DNA from: Chimaeribacter arupi
GTDB lineage: Bacteria; Pseudomonadota; Gammaproteobacteria; Enterobacterales; Enterobacteriaceae
Direction of reading: 5' to 3'
NCBI RefSeq assembly: GCF_002858805.1
Contig: NZ_PJZI01000006.1
Location: 62,001-126,000 of the forward strand
Length of the DNA stretch: 64,000 bases
Translations under genes and position numbers: made by a program
The notes under the pieces: model-generated
What the model saw: the letters and a program-made list of their open reading frames with translations, nothing else
Told to the model about the DNA's origin: nothing
Databases searched by the model: none
Shown: positions 60,799 to 64,000 of the stretch, piece after piece
How the letters are laid out: every line of letters begins with the position of its first letter
Numbering within the stretch: position 1 is the first letter of the stretch

Positions 60799-61734
60799 AT
60801 GATCCGGCTTGACGATGTGGCGCTGTTTGTCCGGTCTGCCGCGCTCGGCAGCTTTTCCCGCGCGGCCCGTGAAGGGGATCTGCTGCCGGGGCAGGTCAGT
60901 GCCGCGGTGCAGCGGCTGGAGCGTGATCTGGATAAGCGCTTGTTTGTGCGCTCCACGCGCAGCCTGCGGCTGACGGCCGAAGGCGAAACCTATTTGCCCT
61001 ATGCCCAGGAGTTGCTGGCACTGGTGCAGGCGGGCGCAGAGAGCCTGCAAGGCAATGAGGAGGCGTTGCAGGGCGAGCTTAAAGTCGCGCTGCCTTCTGA
61101 TATCGGCCGCAATATCCTGTTGCCGGTAATGACGGCCTTTTTCAAGGCGCACCCCGGCCTCTCCCTGCGGCTGTCGCTGTCTGACCAGCGCAGTGATATG
61201 TTCCGCGATCCGGTGGATGTGGCTGTCCGCTACGGCGCGCTGGACAACAGCCGCTACGTTGCGCTGCCGCTGGCGGCGGATAACCGGCGGGTGCTGGCTG
61301 CCTCACCGGGTTACCTGCAACAGCATGGCGAGCCGCAACAGTTGGATGACATTCCCCGCCACGCCTGCCTGCTCTACACCCTGAACGGCCAGGCGTATGA
61401 CAAATGGCTGTTTCCGGGGCAGGGCGCGCCGCGCCAGCTGACGGTGAACAGCCGGATGCTGTGTGACGATGCCGACATCGCCCGCCGCTGGGCGGTGGAT
61501 GGCATGGGGATTGTCTATAAATCCTGGATTGATCTCAGTGATGACGTGCTGGCCGGGCGTTTAAAGGTGCTGCTGCCGGACCACCCCGGCGAAATCACGC
61601 CGCTGCACCTGATCTGCCCGCACCGCAAGCAGTTCTCCCCCGCCATACGGCAACTGCACCAATGCCTCAGCGATCACCTGAAAGGGATTATGGCGCAGAT
61701 GCCCGCACCTGCCCTGCCGGACTATAGGGGGTAA
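60799..61734 (+). CDS. LysR-family transcriptional regulator
   Basis: 311 residues. HTH ALGSFSRAAREGDLLPGQVSAAVQRLERDLDKRLFVRSTRSLRLTAEG, split by the family's normal pattern, then an effector domain. AAGGAG lies 5 bases before the ATG, 22 bases after the tetR stop, so the two regulators may be cotranscribed. Target genes unknown. A strong terminator follows. Confidence 0.84.
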   Translation: MIRLDDVALFVRSAALGSFSRAAREGDLLPGQVSAAVQRLERDLDKRLFVRSTRSLRLTAEGETYLPYAQELLALVQAGAESLQGNEEALQGELKVALPSDIGRNILLPVMTAFFKAHPGLSLRLSLSDQRSDMFRDPVDVAVRYGALDNSRYVALPLAADNRRVLAASPGYLQQHGEPQQLDDIPRHACLLYTLNGQAYDKWLFPGQGAPRQLTVNSRMLCDDADIARRWAVDGMGIVYKSWIDLSDDVLAGRLKVLLPDHPGEITPLHLICPHRKQFSPAIRQLHQCLSDHLKGIMAQMPAPALPDYRG

Positions 61735-61787
61735 TCGCGTTTTTAATGCGAACAGGGAAAAGAAACGAGATAACTGTTTTAGAAAGG

Positions 61788-61811
61788 AAAAGCCCCGTAA
61801 AGGGGCTTTTT
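61788..61811. terminator. intrinsic terminator
   Basis: AAAAGCCCC-gtaaa-GGGGCTTTT plus one more T. The 9-bp perfect stem serves the LysR gene and, read backwards, the convergent antitoxin gene. Confidence 0.85.
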
Positions 61812-61822
61812 GTTCTGTCCGG

Positions 61823-62149
61823 TTATTGTGCAAAAACGCTGAGGCCTTTGCGGCGGAGAATGTCCAGCATTCGCAGGGCTGCGCCATTGGGCTTTTTCTC
61901 ACCACGCTCCCACTTTGAAACGCTCTCAACAGACATATTCAAGGTATAAGCCAGCATGGACTGGCTAATATGAAGCTGGTCACGCAACGCACGGATTGCT
62001 GTGCCGTCCATTTCTTCCGGCTTGGGCATTTTTTCACGCAATTGCTGCGCTTTTAAGCGGGAACCAATAAATTCAACGGTTTCATCAGAGACAGTGCCTG
62101 ACTTGTTGAATGCTTGCGCCATTTCATGTAGTTGTTTCAGTCTGCTCAT
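61823..62149 (-). CDS. XRE-family antitoxin (NadS/HigA-like)
   Basis: 108 residues. A Cro/C1-type HTH at about 50-100 (IRALRDQLHISQSMLAYTLNMSVESVSKWERGEKKPNGAALRML, shown by its SQSMLAYTLN and SVSKWERG turns) is joined to a short N-terminal arm. It is the second gene of the pair; its start lies 26 bases inside the toxin gene. It should neutralise the toxin and repress the operon. Confidence 0.85.
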   Translation of the reverse strand: MSRLKQLHEMAQAFNKSGTVSDETVEFIGSRLKAQQLREKMPKPEEMDGTAIRALRDQLHISQSMLAYTLNMSVESVSKWERGEKKPNGAALRMLDILRRKGLSVFAQ

Positions 62150-62531
62150 GACATTTAACCTCTCTCAATCTCTTTTCAGCAATATCTTTGCTGATACTTT
62201 CATCAGACGCTGCCAACAAATCCCGCGCTAAGCGCCGGTAGACTTCCAGCTCATCATCCGGGATTTCCTTTGTTCCATCATCTGGCACGTCCGCTTTTGT
62301 CCATCCATCTATAAAGAACAAATGGCTTTCATGGTGAAAAGCAATAACTGTACGTGCGCCGCCCCGCTTACCGCTATTGCCAAGGGGAATACGTTTTTTA
62401 TAAACATGCCCACCCAATTGGGCATCCACCAATCCATTTTTAATTTCACCTGCAATCTCGCACAGGATTTCATCTTTAATTTTTTGTTTTTTTAAGCTCT
62501 TATCAAAGAGAAAGGTCGTATAAATTTTCAT
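62124..62531 (-). CDS. RelE/HigB-type toxin of a type II toxin-antitoxin pair
   Basis: 135 residues. The core GEIKNGLVDAQLGGHVYKKRIPL ... GKRGGARTVIAF is that of the RelE/HigB-2 (DUF1044-like) mRNA interferases, which cleave ribosome-bound mRNA. Toxin first, antitoxin second is the HigBA order. The protein has a longer than usual C-terminal tail (about 30 residues past the core, KCHEQTETTT end) that overlaps the antitoxin start. AGGGA precedes the ATG. Confidence 0.84.
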   Translation of the reverse strand: MKIYTTFLFDKSLKKQKIKDEILCEIAGEIKNGLVDAQLGGHVYKKRIPLGNSGKRGGARTVIAFHHESHLFFIDGWTKADVPDDGTKEIPDDELEVYRRLARDLLAASDESISKDIAEKRLREVKCHEQTETTT

Positions 62532-62849
62532 CTTTAATTCCCTGTTATTATTATCACTTTCCCTTACATTTGACGCTGATTACTGCTCAAAATATAGTAC
62601 TTAGTACGGTATTTTTCAATGGTCCATTTCACTTTTTAAAAGGCTGGAAAACAGGAAATAAGCTGGGATCGGGATAATGTTGTGATCCCGCCCTGCCCAC
62701 ATACCGTGCTCAGGTGAAAAATTGACCACCTGAGCGCTGTTTATTACGCTCATAGTATTGCCACAGGCCCATATTCAATGGGTTGCCGCTGAACGCGGCG
62801 CGATGTTCATTCCACCCTAAACAGAAATAACCACACAGACGAGGTCGTT
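62532..62849. other. intergenic gap, toxin/SDR divergent
   Basis: 318 bases. It holds the toxin-antitoxin promoter; TAGTACTTAGTACGGTA (62597-62613) contains repeated AGTAC elements that could be the antitoxin operator. No gene seen. Confidence 0.4.
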
Positions 62850-63596
62850 ATGGCGAAGCTGGAAGGAAAAGTGGCACTGGTTACCGGCGCATCAAAAGGC
62901 ATCGGGGCTGCGATCGCGAAAGCGCTGGCGGCACAGGGGGCGGCCGTGGCGGTGGCCTATGCCAACAGCCGGGACGCGGCAGACGCAGTGGTGGCTTCGA
63001 TCCACGCCGCCGGCGGGAAGGCGGTGGCGGTGGGCGGCGATGTCTCCCAGGCGGCGGCCGCCGCCGCATTGGTCGATGCCACGATCGACGCGTTTGGGCA
63101 CCTCGACATTCTGGTGAACAATTCGGGGGTCTACGCCTTCGCGCCGATTGAAGAGATTACCGAAGAGGATTTCCATTACCAGTTCAACATCAACGTGCTG
63201 GGGGTGCTGCTGGTGACGCAGGCGGCGGTGCCGCATCTGAAAGAAGGGGCCAGCATCATTAATATTGGCTCCGGCACCACGGAGCTGACGCCGCCGATGA
63301 CGGCCGTCTACAGCGGCACCAAGGGCGCGCTGGATGCCATCACCGGCGTGCTGGCGCGTGAACTGGGGCCGCGCGGCATCCGGGTGAACTCGCTTAACCC
63401 CGGTTACACCGAAACTGAGGGCACCCACACCGCAGGGATCACCGGTTCCGACATGGAAAAAAACCTGGTGACGCTGACCCCGCTCGGCCGCGGCGGGAAG
63501 CCGGAAGATATCGCGGATATCGCCGTGTTCCTGGCCTCGGATGATGCCCGCTGGCTGACCGGCGAGCGGCTGGTAGCCTCCGGCGGGTTGCGCTGA
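62850..63596 (+). CDS. SDR family oxidoreductase (FabG-like)
   Basis: 248 residues, classical 3-ketoacyl reductase-like SDR: VTGASKGIGAAIAKAL, NNSGVYAF, catalytic Tyr-Lys in YSGTKGALDA, NPGYTETEG and the C-terminal GERLVASGG. ACGAGG precedes the ATG. Substrate unknown. It converges on a LysR gene running off the window, a common pairing. Confidence 0.85.
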   Translation: MAKLEGKVALVTGASKGIGAAIAKALAAQGAAVAVAYANSRDAADAVVASIHAAGGKAVAVGGDVSQAAAAAALVDATIDAFGHLDILVNNSGVYAFAPIEEITEEDFHYQFNINVLGVLLVTQAAVPHLKEGASIINIGSGTTELTPPMTAVYSGTKGALDAITGVLARELGPRGIRVNSLNPGYTETEGTHTAGITGSDMEKNLVTLTPLGRGGKPEDIADIAVFLASDDARWLTGERLVASGGLR

Positions 63597-63627
63597 CAAT
63601 ATCGCCCCCGTGCCGCACGGCAGGGGG

Positions 63628-64000
63628 TTATTGCCAGTGTTCAGACAGAAAATCGATGAAACAGCGAATGCGGGGGGAAAGGTACCGGCTGGCCGGCCAC
63701 AATGCCGAAAAGTGGCTCCGGCGGTCGCAATAGCCCGGCAGAATCTGGATCAGTTGCCCTTGCTTCAATGCCTCCCTGACAACGAAATCCGGCACATAAC
63801 AGATGCCCAGCCCAGACAGGGCGGCCCCCACCATGGCTTCAATATTGTTCAGCGTCAGCAGGGAGAGGGCGCTGAACTCGCCGGTGACGCGGTACGCGTT
63901 CAGATCCCATGCCTGGATCAGACCGGTGGAGGGAAAGCGGAACAGAATGCATTTGTGTGAGGGTAAATCGTGCGGGGTGCGGGGTTCCCCATACGCCTGA
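63628..64000 (-). CDS. LysR-family regulator, C-terminal part (cut by window edge)
   Basis: The frame is open from the stop at 63628 to the end of the window, 124 codons with no start needed. It reads like the effector domain of a LysR protein (HKCILFRFPSTGLIQAWDL; AMVGAALSGLGICYVPDFVV; QILPGYCDRRSHFSALWP; RIRCFIDFL). The HTH would lie beyond the edge. Confidence 0.8.
   Translation of the reverse strand, partial: QAYGEPRTPHDLPSHKCILFRFPSTGLIQAWDLNAYRVTGEFSALSLLTLNNIEAMVGAALSGLGICYVPDFVVREALKQGQLIQILPGYCDRRSHFSALWPASRYLSPRIRCFIDFLSEHWQ

Noticed and set aside
1-64000. tRNA or rRNA genes, CRISPR arrays, complete insertion sequences and prophage
   Set aside because: Reading both strands gave no cloverleaf with conserved arms, no spaced direct repeats, no transposase and no integrase that I could recognise.

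Overview
The window looks like an accessory-rich stretch of a chromosome from a member of the Enterobacterales. The evidence is an RluF-type pseudouridine synthase, orphan type VI secretion Hcp genes, a HigB/NadS-type toxin-antitoxin pair, strong Shine-Dalgarno sites and a generally GC-rich coding style. I cannot name the genus. No rRNA, tRNA, CRISPR array, phage or complete insertion sequence was recognised. Most of the DNA encodes peripheral carbon metabolism, short-chain dehydrogenases, efflux or uptake carriers, and an unusually dense set of local regulators (LysR, TetR, MarR, AraC, LacI, HxlR). Many of these have visible palindromic operators.

Layout. 0-20 kb: small regulator/enzyme pairs. 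These are a MarR-GNAT fusion with twin operators, SDR/LysR, a DHDPS-family aldolase, rluF, a CGNR regulator divergent from an alpha/beta hydrolase, an aldo-keto reductase, NmrA/LysR, a UbiD-type hydroxyarylic acid decarboxylase (C and D subunits) under a MarR protein, a TetR/hydrolase pair with matching operators, and SDR/HxlR. 20-28.6 kb: a LysR regulator divergent from a seven-gene cluster led by a sugar-7-phosphate cyclase of the 2-epi-5-epi-valiolone synthase type. It continues with a ROK kinase, two zinc dehydrogenases, an SDR, a TIM-barrel isomerase and an MFS exporter. This is a probable C7-cyclitol biosynthetic cluster, in which the cyclase gene is split by an 8-bp tandem duplication. 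29-32 kb: a membrane diguanylate cyclase, then two tandem paralogous periplasmic proteins next to an internally deleted Hcp gene (a decayed T6SS effector/immunity locus).

32-40 kb: a catabolic locus made of a GH172 enzyme, a GPH symporter, a LacI regulator, a D-ribulokinase with the TCSLV signature and an L-fucose/D-arabinose isomerase. Three copies of a 16-bp palindrome tie it together. The pieces add up to D-arabinoside to D-arabinose to D-ribulose to D-ribulose 5-phosphate. 40-42.6 kb: an AT-richer island with a two-gene unit encoding a PD-(D/E)XK-like protein, facing an operon of a 237-aa protein, a 59-aa membrane protein and Hcp (a candidate T6SS effector/immunity/carrier set). 42.8-48 kb: an SDR, then GlgX and a divergent GH15 enzyme.

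48-54 kb: an AraC regulator divergent from an inositol-like cluster (sugar porter, inositol dehydrogenase, an orphan PTS EIIA, a TIM-barrel isomerase), with a CRP-like site in the long divergent gap. 54.4-54.7 kb: a deletion scar joining the ends of a LysR gene and a probable EamA transporter gene. 55-60.8 kb: a four-gene operon (Gfo/Idh dehydrogenase, isomerase, MFS carrier, DUF993 aldolase-like protein) divergent from its TetR regulator. 60.8-64 kb: LysR, a toxin-antitoxin pair, an SDR and the 3' part of another LysR gene cut by the window edge.
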